Below, piece by piece: positions 36,695 to 45,099 of a stretch of 64,000 nt of DNA. This DNA comes from Streptomyces gilvus. Lineage in GTDB: Bacteria; Actinomycetota; Actinomycetes; Streptomycetales; Streptomycetaceae. A program made the translations under genes and the position numbers. The stretch is from the NCBI RefSeq assembly GCF_022513565.1, contig NZ_JAKWBE010000004.1, positions 310,001-374,000 of the forward strand. Direction: 5' to 3'. Positions within the stretch are counted from its first letter, which is position 1, and each line of letters opens with the position of its first letter. The notes under the pieces are model-generated. The model was not told the origin of the DNA. It made no database searches and was given only the letters and a program-made list of their open reading frames with translations.

Positions 36695-37909
36695 TCATTG
36701 CTCGCGCATGCCCCACGGGGTGCCGTAGGCGGTGAGCAGATCGAGGAACGGGCGGGCCGGGAACGCCTCCGGACCGAGGACGCCGGAGCCCGACCAGGCG
36801 CCGCCGGCGAGGAGTTCGAGGGCGACGACCGGATTGACGGCGGTCTGCCACACCACCGCCTGGCTGCCGTACTCCTTCATGGACCACTGGTTGTCGACGA
36901 CGTGGTAGAGGTACACCTCGCGCGGCGCGCCGTCCTTGGTGCCGCGGACCCAGGTGCCCGCGCAGGTCTTGCCGTGCATCAGCTCGCCGAGCGTGGCCGG
37001 GTCGGGCAGACACGCGGCGACGACGTCCCGGGGTGAGACCGCCACCGGCCCGGACGCGCTCGGCACGGTCACCGGGGCGGTGCTGTCCAGGCCGAGCAGG
37101 TGCAGCGTCCTGAGGGTGTCGATGAACTCGCGGCCCAGCCCGTACTTGAAGGTCACCCGGTGGGCGTCCACCCAGCGCGGCACGAGCAGCACCTCCTCGT
37201 GCTCCACGTTCACGCACTCGACCGGACCGATGCCCTCGGGAAAGTCGAACACCTCCGGCTCGCTGAACGGCTCGGTGGTGAACCAGCCGCGGTCGGCCTC
37301 GTAGACGACGGGCGGGTTGAGGCACTCCTCGATGGTGGTCCAGATGCTGAAGGAGGGCGCGAAGTCGTAGCCGTCCACGGTGAGGTTCGCGCCGTCCCGG
37401 ATGCCGATCTCCTCGATCTCGTCGAAGAGTTCGTCGGCGGCGTACCGGGCGAAGACGTCCGACAGTCCCGGCTCCACGCCCATGCCGACCAGCGCCAGCG
37501 CGCCCGCCTTCTCCCACTCCTCGGCGCGTGCGAACTGCTCGTCGCCCAGCTTGACCCCGCAGCGCGCGTACGGCTGCTCGGGGTGCGGACGGGACAGGGA
37601 CATCGCCATGTCGAGGTAGGTGGCGCCGGCGGCGCGGGCCGCCCGGAACAGGGGCATCACGAAGCGCGGGTCGGTGGCGTTGAGGAGGACGTCGCAGCGG
37701 TGCCGGCGCAGCAGGTCCACGACCGCCGGCTCGTCGCCCGCGTCCACGCGCTCGGCGGTGAAGCGGTCGTCGTCGACGGCCGCGACCGCCGCCTCGGCCC
37801 GGGCCGGGTCGTAGTCGGCGACGACCATCGCGTCGAAGAAGGAACGCCGGGCCGCGATCCGGGTGACGGCGGTGCCGACACCGCCGGCGCCCACGAGCAG
37901 TACACGCAT
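36695..37909 (-). CDS. Saccharopine dehydrogenase family oxidoreductase
   Basis: This 404-residue protein starts with a Rossmann motif (VLLVGAGGVGTAVTRIAARR) followed by a dinucleotide-binding Asp in VVADYDPARA. Middle and C-terminal parts (FVMPLFRAARAAGATYLD, ALALVGMGVEPGLSDVFARY) fit the saccharopine/lysine-6-dehydrogenase superfamily. It probably oxidises or reduces an amino acid derivative with NAD(P). AGGGAG lies 7 nt before the ATG. It is divergent from a TetR gene, likely its regulator, with an inverted repeat between them. Confidence 0.85.
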   Translation of the reverse strand: MRVLLVGAGGVGTAVTRIAARRSFFDAMVVADYDPARAEAAVAAVDDDRFTAERVDAGDEPAVVDLLRRHRCDVLLNATDPRFVMPLFRAARAAGATYLDMAMSLSRPHPEQPYARCGVKLGDEQFARAEEWEKAGALALVGMGVEPGLSDVFARYAADELFDEIEEIGIRDGANLTVDGYDFAPSFSIWTTIEECLNPPVVYEADRGWFTTEPFSEPEVFDFPEGIGPVECVNVEHEEVLLVPRWVDAHRVTFKYGLGREFIDTLRTLHLLGLDSTAPVTVPSASGPVAVSPRDVVAACLPDPATLGELMHGKTCAGTWVRGTKDGAPREVYLYHVVDNQWSMKEYGSQAVVWQTAVNPVVALELLAGGAWSGSGVLGPEAFPARPFLDLLTAYGTPWGMREQ

Positions 37910-37949
37910 GACAGAACTCCCTGTGCCGGGGTGGATGACGTGGGGCCCC

Positions 37950-37972
37950 GCCGGAGATGGAACGCCTCCGGC
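37950..37972. promoter_or_regulatory. Inverted repeat in saccharopine DH/TetR divergent region
   Basis: GCCGGAG and CTCCGGC are separated by 9 bases in the 101-nt divergent interval. It may be the operator of the TetR protein encoded to the right, acting on both genes. The sequence is G+C-rich, so chance pairing is possible. Confidence 0.4.
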
Positions 37973-38010
37973 TCACGTAAGGTCAATGGCGTTGGCATAA
38001 GGAGGTCGCG

Positions 38011-38742
38011 GTGCCCAAACCGGTCGTGCCCGAGGAGCGGCGGCGCAGGCGCCGGCCCACCAAGAGCGGCACGGTGCTGTCCGAGGGGCTGATCGTCGAG
38101 ACGGCGCTGCGGATGCTGCGCGAGCACGGCAGCGCGGGTCTGACCGCCCGCCGGCTCGGTCTGGCGCTGGACGCCGACCCGAGCACGCTGTACCGCTACT
38201 TCCGCGGCATGGACGACCTGACCCTCGCCATCGGCGACGCGTTGATCGGCCAGGCCCTCGACGGCTGGCGGCCGACGGGGGAGTGGCGGGCGGACCTGCG
38301 CGCGGTCGGACTGCGCATCCACGCCGCGTACCTCGCCCATCCGCAGGCCGCGCTGCTGACCACGAACCGGGTCACCGGCCGGGCGAACGAACTCGCCGCG
38401 GACGAGGCCGTCCTGGACGTGCTGCACACTGCCGGCTTCCCGCTCGCCGACACGGTGCGCGTCTACCACGCCTTCATCGACCAGACGCTGGCCTTCGCCG
38501 CCCTGGACGCGGCCTCTCTCACCCTGCCCAGCGCGGCCCTGCGCGCCGACGAGGACATGTGGCGCTCGACCTACGCCCGTCTGCCGCGCACCACGCACCC
38601 GCGTATCGCCGAGGCCGCACCCCTCCTCGCGACCCGCATGGTCGACAGCGCGTATCCGACGGCGCTGGAGATGCTGCTGGACAGCGCGGCCGCGCAGCTG
38701 GCCGCGCTCAGCCGCGCAGCGCCTGCTGAGCCGCCCGCGTGA
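38011..38742 (+). CDS. TetR/AcrR family transcriptional regulator
   Basis: This encodes 243 residues. The HTH lies at about residues 30-75: VETALRMLREHGSAGLTARR and ADPSTLYRYFRGMDDL, and is preceded by an Arg-rich arm (RRRRRRPT). The C-terminal domain is of the TetR_C type seen in many regulators of divergent enzymes. A strong AAGGAGGT ribosome site precedes the GTG. Its 3' end overlaps the convergent LysR gene by 35 nt. Control of the divergent saccharopine dehydrogenase gene is inferred from position. Confidence 0.9.
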   Translation: MPKPVVPEERRRRRRPTKSGTVLSEGLIVETALRMLREHGSAGLTARRLGLALDADPSTLYRYFRGMDDLTLAIGDALIGQALDGWRPTGEWRADLRAVGLRIHAAYLAHPQAALLTTNRVTGRANELAADEAVLDVLHTAGFPLADTVRVYHAFIDQTLAFAALDAASLTLPSAALRADEDMWRSTYARLPRTTHPRIAEAAPLLATRMVDSAYPTALEMLLDSAAAQLAALSRAAPAEPPA

Positions 38743-39616
38743 CCGCGTCGGCGACCGAGGCGAGGGCCGGGGAGTCCAGCTTCCACTGCTGCCAGTAGAG
38801 CGGGACGTCGAGGGCGAGATCCGGGTCGAGGTGGACCAGCCGCCCGGCCCGCAGCAGGGGTTCGGCCTGCACCTCCGGTACGAGTCCCCAGCCGAGGCCC
38901 GCCGCGACGGACTCGGCGAAACCCTCCGACGTGGGCACGAAGTGCCGTACCGGACTCGCACTGCCGCCGCCGCGCCGCAACCGGCGGACGAAGGCGTCCT
39001 GCAGGTCGTCGCTGCGGTCGAAGACGACGGTGGGGGCCGCGGCGAGCACGTCACGCAGCGGGCCGTCGAGATGGTCGCGGGCGAAGTCCGGGTTGGCCAC
39101 GGGAACGTAGCGCATCCGGCCCAGCGCGCGCACCGAGCAGCCCGTCACGGGCTCCGACGAGGACGTCACCGCCGCCATCACCGCGCCCTCGCGCAGCAGC
39201 GAGGCCGTGCGGGTCTCGTCCTCGCGGCGCAGTTCGAAGCAGAGGCGGGGCTCGTGCCGTACCCCTGTGAGGGCGGGGAGGAGCCAGGTGGCGAGGGAGT
39301 CGGCGTTCACCGCGATCGACACCCGGGTCGGCTCCCCGGCCCCGCTCATGCCGAGCTCGGCGCGGGCGTCGCGCTCCAGCCGGGCCAGCTGGCGGGCGAA
39401 GCGCACCACGACCTCGCCGGACTCGGTCGGCCGCACGGGCTTGGTACGCATCAGCAGCACCCGGCCGGTGCGCTGCTCCAGTGCCTTCACCCGCTGGCTG
39501 ACCGCCGACGGGGTCACGTGCAGCGCGGCGGCCGCCGCGTCGAAGGTGCCCTCGTCGACCACGGCGAGGAGGGTGCGGACCTGGTCGAGGGGGAGTTCGG
39601 TCAGCTCGGTCTTCAC
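38708..39616 (-). CDS. LysR-family ArgP/LysG-type regulator
   Basis: This is a 302-residue LysR protein. The N-terminal HTH is VDEGTFDAAAAALHVTPSAV ... VKALEQRTGRVLLMRTKP (about 17-60), followed by an effector-binding domain. Divergent placement next to a LysE exporter gene 66 nt away is the classic arrangement in which the regulator activates export when lysine or arginine accumulates. The start is GTG. No good ribosome site is visible, so a short or leaderless transcript is possible. Confidence 0.9.
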   Translation of the reverse strand: MKTELTELPLDQVRTLLAVVDEGTFDAAAAALHVTPSAVSQRVKALEQRTGRVLLMRTKPVRPTESGEVVVRFARQLARLERDARAELGMSGAGEPTRVSIAVNADSLATWLLPALTGVRHEPRLCFELRREDETRTASLLREGAVMAAVTSSSEPVTGCSVRALGRMRYVPVANPDFARDHLDGPLRDVLAAAPTVVFDRSDDLQDAFVRRLRRGGGSASPVRHFVPTSEGFAESVAAGLGWGLVPEVQAEPLLRAGRLVHLDPDLALDVPLYWQQWKLDSPALASVADAVTRAAQQALRG

Positions 39617-39682
39617 ATCGGCTAATGATACGTAAGAATCTTTAGCTGTACGTCGTGTGATCGTCTCCGTAGCGTCGACGGC

Positions 39683-40300
39683 ATGACCAACGCCCTGACC
39701 GCCGCGGCCGCCGGATTCGGCACCGGCCTCTCGCTCATCGTCGCCATCGGCGCCCAGAACGCCTTCGTCCTGCGCCAGGGCATCCGCCGTGACGCGGTGC
39801 TCGCCGTGGTCGGCATCTGCGCCCTGTCCGACGCCGTGCTCATCGCCCTCGGCGTCGGCGGGGTCGGCGCGGTGGTGGTGGCGTATCCGCGGGCGCTCAC
39901 GGCGGTCGGCTGGATCGGCGGCGGCTTCCTGCTGTGCTACGGCGCCCTCGCCGCCCGCCGGGTGCTGCGGCCGGCCGGGGACTCGCTGCGCACCGAGGGC
40001 GAGGCGACCCACTCGCGTCGGCGGGCGGTGCTGACCTGTCTGGCGCTGACCTGGCTCAACCCGCACGTCTACCTGGACACGGTGTTCCTGCTCGGCTCGA
40101 TCGCCGCACACCGGGGCGGACTGCGCTGGACCTTCGGCCTCGGAGCGGCCCTCGCCAGCCTGTGCTGGTTCGCCGCCCTCGGCTTCGGCGGCCGTCTGCT
40201 CGGCCGCTTCCTGGCCAGGCCGTCCGCCTGGCGGGTGCTGGACGGGCTGGTGGCCGCGACGATGATCACGCTCGGCGGGATGCTCGTGGCCCGGGCCTGA
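39683..40300 (+). CDS. LysE/ArgO family amino acid exporter
   Basis: This is a 205-residue membrane protein with about six hydrophobic helices. The family signature near the N-terminus is SLIVAIGAQNAFVLRQGIRR, and TCLALTWLNPHVYLDTVFLL lies in the middle. It should export basic amino acids such as lysine or arginine. The divergent LysR gene is its expected activator. No ribosome site precedes the ATG. A weak TAGCGT box 8 nt upstream of the ATG may mean a leaderless message. Confidence 0.92.
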   Translation: MTNALTAAAAGFGTGLSLIVAIGAQNAFVLRQGIRRDAVLAVVGICALSDAVLIALGVGGVGAVVVAYPRALTAVGWIGGGFLLCYGALAARRVLRPAGDSLRTEGEATHSRRRAVLTCLALTWLNPHVYLDTVFLLGSIAAHRGGLRWTFGLGAALASLCWFAALGFGGRLLGRFLARPSAWRVLDGLVAATMITLGGMLVARA

Positions 40301-40394
40301 TGACCGAGGGCTGAGATCGCGCGTCCCGGCGTCCCGGCGTTGCTGCGATAGTGAACCCCGGCCCCGAAAGATGTATCGAGCAACCAGGACACCC

Positions 40395-41705
40395 GTGGAC
40401 ACGAGCGAGCGCAGCACCGAACCGCAGCCACCGGCCCCCGCCACCGAAGAAGAGGCGGGGGCCCCTCCCCGGCGCGGCTGGCGCCGCTGGGCGATGGACA
40501 CCCGCCCGCTGCGCGTCCCGGCCTACCGGCGCCTGTGGTCCTCGACGATCGTCACCGCGGTCGGCAGCCAGCTCACCGCGGTCGCGGTGCCCAAGCAGAT
40601 CTACGACATCACCGGCTCCTCGGCCTGGGTCGGCGCCGCGAGCCTCGCCGGACTGCTGCCGCTGATCGTGTTCGCGCTGTGGGGCGGAGCGGTCGCCGAC
40701 ACCATGGACCGCCGCAAGCTGCTGCTGGTCACCAACACCGGCATCGCGGTGACCTCCCTGCTGTTCTGGCTGCAGGCCGTCGGCGGGCTGGACTCGGTAG
40801 GGGTGCTGATGGCGCTGCTCGCGACGCAGCAGGCGTTCTGGGGTCTGAACGCCCCGGCCCGCAACGCCTCCATCGCCCGGCTGGTGCCCGAGGAGCAACT
40901 GCCCGCGGCCAACGCGCTCGGCTCCACCGTCATGCAGACCGGCCAGGTCGTCGGGCCGCTGCTGGCCGGCGTCCTCATACCCGTCATCGGCCTGCCCGAG
41001 CTGTATCTGGTCGACGCCCTCGCCCTGTGCGTCACCGTCTGGGCGGTCTACCGGCTGCCCTCGCTGCCGCCCCTGGCCGGCGCCGCGGTGCGCCGGGCGG
41101 GCGTACGGCAGGTCGCGGAGGGCTTCCGCTACATCTCCCGGCACAAGGTGCTGCTGCTTTCCTTCCTCGCCGACATCGTCGCGATGGTCTTCGGCATGCC
41201 CCGCGCCCTGTTCCCGCAACTGGCCGCGCAGACCTACGACTCCTACGGCGAGGGGCTCGCGCTCGGCCTGCTCTTCGCGGCCATCCCCATCGGTGCCGTG
41301 CTCGGCGGACTGTTCTCCGGCACCTTCTCCCGGGCCCGCCGGCACGGCTGGATGGTCATCGGCGCGGTCGTCGTGTGGGGGCTGGCGATCACCGGGTCCG
41401 GGCTGAGCGGGAACCTGTGGATTGCGGCCGGCTTCCTCGCCGTGGCCGGCCTCGCCGACATGGTCTCCATGGTCTTCCGCGGGGCGATCCTGCTGTCCGC
41501 CGCCACCGACGAGATGCGCGGCCGGATGCAGGGCGTCTTCACCGTCGTCGTCGCGGGCGGCCCGCGCCTGGCCGACGTCCTGCACGGCACCGCGGGCTCC
41601 GCCTTCGGCCCGCGCGCCGCGGTCGCGGGCGGCGGACTGCTGGTCGTCGCCGTGATGCTGGCGCTCACCGCGGCGATACCGGCCCTGCGCCGCTACCGGA
41701 TCTGA
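40395..41705 (+). CDS. MFS transporter, EntS/DHA3-like
   Basis: This encodes 436 residues with about 12 membrane helices. After a Pro/Glu-rich N-terminal tail, the first helix begins YRRLWSSTIVTAVGSQLTAV. The loop 2-3 motif is GGAVADTMDRRKLLL, and FWGLNAPARNASIARLVPE matches the EntS-like group. It probably exports a small molecule such as a siderophore or drug. The GTG at 40395 has AGGA five bases upstream; an in-frame ATG at 40371 is the alternative and would add 8 residues. Confidence 0.88.
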   Translation: MDTSERSTEPQPPAPATEEEAGAPPRRGWRRWAMDTRPLRVPAYRRLWSSTIVTAVGSQLTAVAVPKQIYDITGSSAWVGAASLAGLLPLIVFALWGGAVADTMDRRKLLLVTNTGIAVTSLLFWLQAVGGLDSVGVLMALLATQQAFWGLNAPARNASIARLVPEEQLPAANALGSTVMQTGQVVGPLLAGVLIPVIGLPELYLVDALALCVTVWAVYRLPSLPPLAGAAVRRAGVRQVAEGFRYISRHKVLLLSFLADIVAMVFGMPRALFPQLAAQTYDSYGEGLALGLLFAAIPIGAVLGGLFSGTFSRARRHGWMVIGAVVVWGLAITGSGLSGNLWIAAGFLAVAGLADMVSMVFRGAILLSAATDEMRGRMQGVFTVVVAGGPRLADVLHGTAGSAFGPRAAVAGGGLLVVAVMLALTAAIPALRRYRI

Positions 41706-41708
41706 GGC

Positions 41709-42164
41709 CTACAGGCCGCCGCGCCGGTGCGCCGCGTACTGCTCCATCAGCCTGCCCCGGGTCATCTCCAGCCGGTGGGCGAGGATCTCGGCGACGCTGC
41801 GCACCAGCACGATGCCCAGCTGCGGATCCTCCTCGCACAGCCGCAGCACCCGCGCCGCGTCGAACTCGTAGGCGCGCACCGGGCTGAAGGCCTCGGCGCC
41901 GAAGTCCCACTCGTGCGGCGGGAACAGCCACGACCAGCCGAGCAGATCGCCCGCGCCCAGGCTGGCCACGGTCACCTTCTGCAGCGAGTTGACCCGCTGG
42001 TCGAGGGAGACCGCTCCCGAGCGGATCACCCAGAAGCGGTCGGCCCGGCCGCCCGCCTCGAAGATGCGGGTGTCCTCCGGGAAGGAGACCTCCTTCGCGA
42101 GCGCCATCAGACGCTGGCGCTGGGGCGGAGGGAGGGCGGTCAGCAGCTTGATCGCTTTGGTCAT
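41709..42164 (-). CDS. Cyclic nucleotide-binding domain protein without an output domain
   Basis: This 151-residue protein is a single CRP-like cNMP-binding domain: FEAGGRADRFWVIRSGAVSL, VASLGAGDLLGWSWLFPP and AYEFDAARVLRLCEED. No DNA-binding HTH follows, so it must act on another protein or as a ligand sensor. Ligand binding is uncertain because the phosphate-binding Arg motif is not clearly kept. GAGGAG lies 7 nt before the ATG. It is convergent with the MFS gene with a 3-nt gap. Confidence 0.85.
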   Translation of the reverse strand: MTKAIKLLTALPPPQRQRLMALAKEVSFPEDTRIFEAGGRADRFWVIRSGAVSLDQRVNSLQKVTVASLGAGDLLGWSWLFPPHEWDFGAEAFSPVRAYEFDAARVLRLCEEDPQLGIVLVRSVAEILAHRLEMTRGRLMEQYAAHRRGGL

Positions 42165-42279
42165 GGCACGGCTCCTCGCCGGCGTGGGTCCGAGGTGTTT
42201 CCCTATGCCCATTTCAGCCGCTCCCGGTCCGCTGAGCACCTCGGCGGACGGCAGTTCCCGTGCGGAAGTCGCGCGCATG

Positions 42280-42316
42280 AAAAAGCCCTGGCTGGACGGG
42301 GGAGGCCAGCCAGGGC
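42280..42316 (-). terminator. Rho-independent terminator of the decarboxylase gene
   Basis: An 11-bp perfect stem, GCCCTGGCTGG with CCAGCCAGGGC, has a 10-base loop and is followed on the minus strand by five U residues. It lies about 110 nt past the stop codon of the decarboxylase gene. A U-run after a perfect stem is unusual here and makes this the best intrinsic terminator in the window. Confidence 0.85.
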
Positions 42317-42428
42317 CGTTCGCGGTGGTGTCGGAGGACGGTACGGTCGACCCCGCCACCACGTATGAATGAACGGTAAACCATCAAGGGGCACTACGCG
42401 TAGCGAAAAGCGGGTTGCGTGACCGGTT

Positions 42429-43916
42429 TCACTCCGCGGCCTCGTTTCCGGCCGCCACGACCCGGATCGTCCCGAGTTCGGGGTCGCTGGGGTCGGGCAG
42501 GTTCATGCCCGCCTCCAGACCCGTGCGCAGATACCGCAGGACCGGCTCGGTGAGCCGTTCGCCGGGCAGAACGGCCGGGATCCCGGGCGGATACGGCGTG
42601 ATCATCTCCGCCGCGGTCCGGCCCGCCGCCCGGCCGACCGGCACGTCCTCGGCGGGACCGAAGAAGGCGTCCCGCGGCAACCGCGCCTGCTCCATGCGCA
42701 GTTCGGCGGGCGAGGGCACCTCCACCCGTGCCGCGCGCGGAAGTTCGGGCGCCGCCTGCGCGAGATCCTTGAGCCCGGTCAGCAGCTCGCCGGTCGTCTC
42801 CCGGTCGTCGGCGTGGGTGATCTGGGCGCCGATGCGGCGGTGGTCGTTGAGATGCATGTCCAGCCGCCGGTGCTCGCGCAGCCAGTCGGCGGCCTGGAAG
42901 CCGGTGATCCCGAGACCTGAGACATCGATGACGCACGGCAGCGGGTCGAAGTCGTCGGCCAGGCCCGCACCGCAGAAGTCGTCCCGGTCGTTGACGTGCA
43001 GGCCGTCGATCTCCTCGATCGCCGCCCGCACCTCGGCCGCCAGATCCAGCGCCCCGCCCATCAACTCCCGGCCGTGCAGGGCCATCTGCCGCCGCCAGCC
43101 GTCCATCCCGGCGTACAGCAGCACCGACGGGCTGGTGGTGCCCAGCAGGTCGGCACGCGTCTTCAGCAGCTGCGGCGGCACCAGGTCGCCGCGCAGATGG
43201 AACACCGATCCCTGTTCGAGGCCGCTGCCCATCTTGTGGATGCTGGTCACGCAGATGTCGGCGCCCGCGTCCATCGCCCACGACGGCAGACCGGGATGGA
43301 AGGGAAGATGGGCGCCCCACGCCTCGTCCACGATCAGCGGCCGTGAACGGCGGTGACAGACCTCGGCGATCGCCCGCAGGTCCGCGCAGGCGCCGTACGG
43401 TGTGGGACTGACGACCAGGGCGCCCTTGGCGTCGGGATGCTCCTCGAAGGCCTGCTCGAAGCGTTCCGCGGACGGGGCGTGCGCCAGATGCCGCTCGGCG
43501 TCCCAGCGGGGCTCCACCCACACCGGTTCGATGCCGGACAGGACCAGCCCGGACACCACCGACTTGTGGGCGTCCCGGCTGATCAGCAGCTTCTCGTGCG
43601 GTCCCGCGACGGCCAGCATCGCGGCCTTGACCGACAGCGAGCTGCCGCAGGTGGTGAAGAACGTGTGCTCGGCGTCCACAGCGTCCGCCATCAGCTCCTC
43701 GGCCCGCTCCAGCACCCGCCCCCGGGTGAGCCGGTCGTCAAGCCCGCCCGAGGCCAGGACGTCACCGAGGAACACCGCGTCGCCCAGCACCTCGCGTACG
43801 GCGGGGTCGGCGCCACGGGCCTGCTTGTGTCCGGGCGGGGAGAAGGACAGCTGGCCCTGGCGATGGAAGTCGGCCAGGGCTTCCAGGACGGGTGCTCGGC
43901 TGTGATCGGCTGACAT
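42429..43916 (-). CDS. Orn/Lys/Arg-type PLP-dependent decarboxylase
   Basis: This encodes 495 residues of the fold I PLP family. The N-terminus has SFSPPGHKQARGADP. The PLP site is visible as LIVDEAWGAHLPF (Asp on the pyridine nitrogen) and the Schiff-base Lys in TSIHKMGSG. The C-terminal domain contains PYPPGIPAVLPGE. It should decarboxylate lysine, arginine or ornithine to a polyamine precursor; the specificity is not clear. It is followed by a strong terminator and preceded by a small gene 46 nt upstream. Confidence 0.9.
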   Translation of the reverse strand: MSADHSRAPVLEALADFHRQGQLSFSPPGHKQARGADPAVREVLGDAVFLGDVLASGGLDDRLTRGRVLERAEELMADAVDAEHTFFTTCGSSLSVKAAMLAVAGPHEKLLISRDAHKSVVSGLVLSGIEPVWVEPRWDAERHLAHAPSAERFEQAFEEHPDAKGALVVSPTPYGACADLRAIAEVCHRRSRPLIVDEAWGAHLPFHPGLPSWAMDAGADICVTSIHKMGSGLEQGSVFHLRGDLVPPQLLKTRADLLGTTSPSVLLYAGMDGWRRQMALHGRELMGGALDLAAEVRAAIEEIDGLHVNDRDDFCGAGLADDFDPLPCVIDVSGLGITGFQAADWLREHRRLDMHLNDHRRIGAQITHADDRETTGELLTGLKDLAQAAPELPRAARVEVPSPAELRMEQARLPRDAFFGPAEDVPVGRAAGRTAAEMITPYPPGIPAVLPGERLTEPVLRYLRTGLEAGMNLPDPSDPELGTIRVVAAGNEAAE

Positions 43917-43962
43917 GCGCGTCGGGTGCCCAGGGGGGTGGGCGTCAATCGAGGCGGAGGGA

Positions 43963-44184
43963 TCAGCCCTGCTCGGAGTGGGCGCCGGGGGTGAGGACCT
44001 CGTCCAGCACCCTGAGCACCGTCTCATAGGCCAGGGTCCGTACGACGGCTTCGCTCGCGGGGTCCGGCTCGCCCGCCTGAAGGCCGTCGGCGCGCTCCCG
44101 CCAGGACCGTGCCCCCTCCTGTGCGCAGGCCCGGGCGCGCTGGAGACGGCGCAGCAGTTCGTCTGAGTCCACGACATCGCTCAT
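43963..44184 (-). CDS. Small helical hypothetical protein upstream of the decarboxylase
   Basis: This encodes 73 residues, mostly helical and charged: DELLRRLQRARACAQEGARS and EAVVRTLAYETVLRVLDEVL. There is no signal peptide or membrane span. It lies 46 nt upstream of the decarboxylase on the same strand, so co-transcription is likely. No convincing ribosome site precedes the ATG. The family is not recognised. Confidence 0.55.
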   Translation of the reverse strand: MSDVVDSDELLRRLQRARACAQEGARSWRERADGLQAGEPDPASEAVVRTLAYETVLRVLDEVLTPGAHSEQG

Positions 44185-44447
44185 GACGGCCGGGTACCCG
44201 CGATCTCCGGGAGAAGACCGGTGTGCGCGGGTCCGACACGAGAGGTTTGACCGGGCCTGCGGCGGTGAGCCGATAGGAGAGACCTGCGGTGCTCACACAG
44301 AGCGACGGGACGCTGCCGCTGTCGGCCGGGACCTCGCCGTGGCCGTGAAGCAGCCCGCGCCGGTGCGGCGCCGTGGGACGGCCAGGACCCAGCCGTCCGC
44401 CTCATCGATCACAGGCCAGTTCATTCTTCCGACAGGGAGTCATGGCG

Positions 44448-44891
44448 ATGTGCGAGAAGCACACGACCGATACCGTCATCGAGCCGTCGGGCGCGCGGGG
44501 CACCGGCCCGACGCGCCTGTGGCGCCCGGCCGACGCCCGCAGGGCCGTGGAACAGGTGGTCGCCGAACGCTGCCGGGTCACCCATACGCACTGGGATCCC
44601 GACGCCCTGGGCGACGCGCTGCTCGTCGCCTCGGAACTCGCCACCAACGCCCTGCTGCACGGGGGCGGCGTCACCGATTTCCACGTCGACGTCGCCGGGC
44701 CCTGTCTGTGCGTCTCGGTGAGCGACCGCAGCGCCGAACTGCCGGTGACCAGGCCCCCCGTGGACGCCCGGGGACGACGCCGTTCCGGCGGCCTGGGCTG
44801 GCCCATCGTGTGCCGGCTGGCGCGCGACGTGCGGGTGTCCGAGCTGCCCGCCGGCGGCAAGTGCATCACCGCGATGGTGGCGCTTCCCTGA
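44448..44891 (+). CDS. Anti-sigma factor-type ATP-binding (GHKL) protein
   Basis: This 147-residue protein is of the RsbW/SpoIIAB-like HATPase_c_2 family. The N-box is ASELATNALLHGG, and the G-box regions are SVSDRSAEL and RRSGGLGWPIVCRLA. Such proteins bind and inhibit a SigB-type sigma factor and phosphorylate a STAS antagonist. The next gene, a SigB/F-family sigma factor, is the natural partner. The ribosome site decides the start: GGGAG is 2 nt from the ATG at 44442 but 8 nt from the ATG at 44448. A similar but truncated protein is found at 57979-58218. Confidence 0.87.
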   Translation: MCEKHTTDTVIEPSGARGTGPTRLWRPADARRAVEQVVAERCRVTHTHWDPDALGDALLVASELATNALLHGGGVTDFHVDVAGPCLCVSVSDRSAELPVTRPPVDARGRRRSGGLGWPIVCRLARDVRVSELPAGGKCITAMVALP

Positions 44892-45099
44892 GGGCTTTCC
44901 CGAGGGCCCCGGACGAAGCGGAGCGAAGAGTTTCGGGAAGCGGAGTTTGTACCCACCACCCAGGGGCAGACGGAGTTTCGTGCTTCGGACCGGAGGCGCG
45001 CCAGCGGGAGCGGTATGGCTGGCCGGACCTCAGTCGGTCCGGGTGGGCGACTTCTCCCGCGGTATGTCCCTGAAACCCCCAGTTCGGGAGCGAATCCGC

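Noticed and set aside
42277-42372. A 31-codon plus-strand frame starting MKKPWLDGGGQPGP, which looked like a peptide precursor
   Set aside because: It is built mostly from the arms of the minus-strand terminator hairpin; it has no modification genes nearby and no leader/core pattern.
44930-44953. Possible SigB-type promoter (GTTT then GTAC) upstream of the sigma factor gene
   Set aside because: The -10 part reads TTGTAC instead of GGGTAC and the spacer is 13, so the match is too weak.
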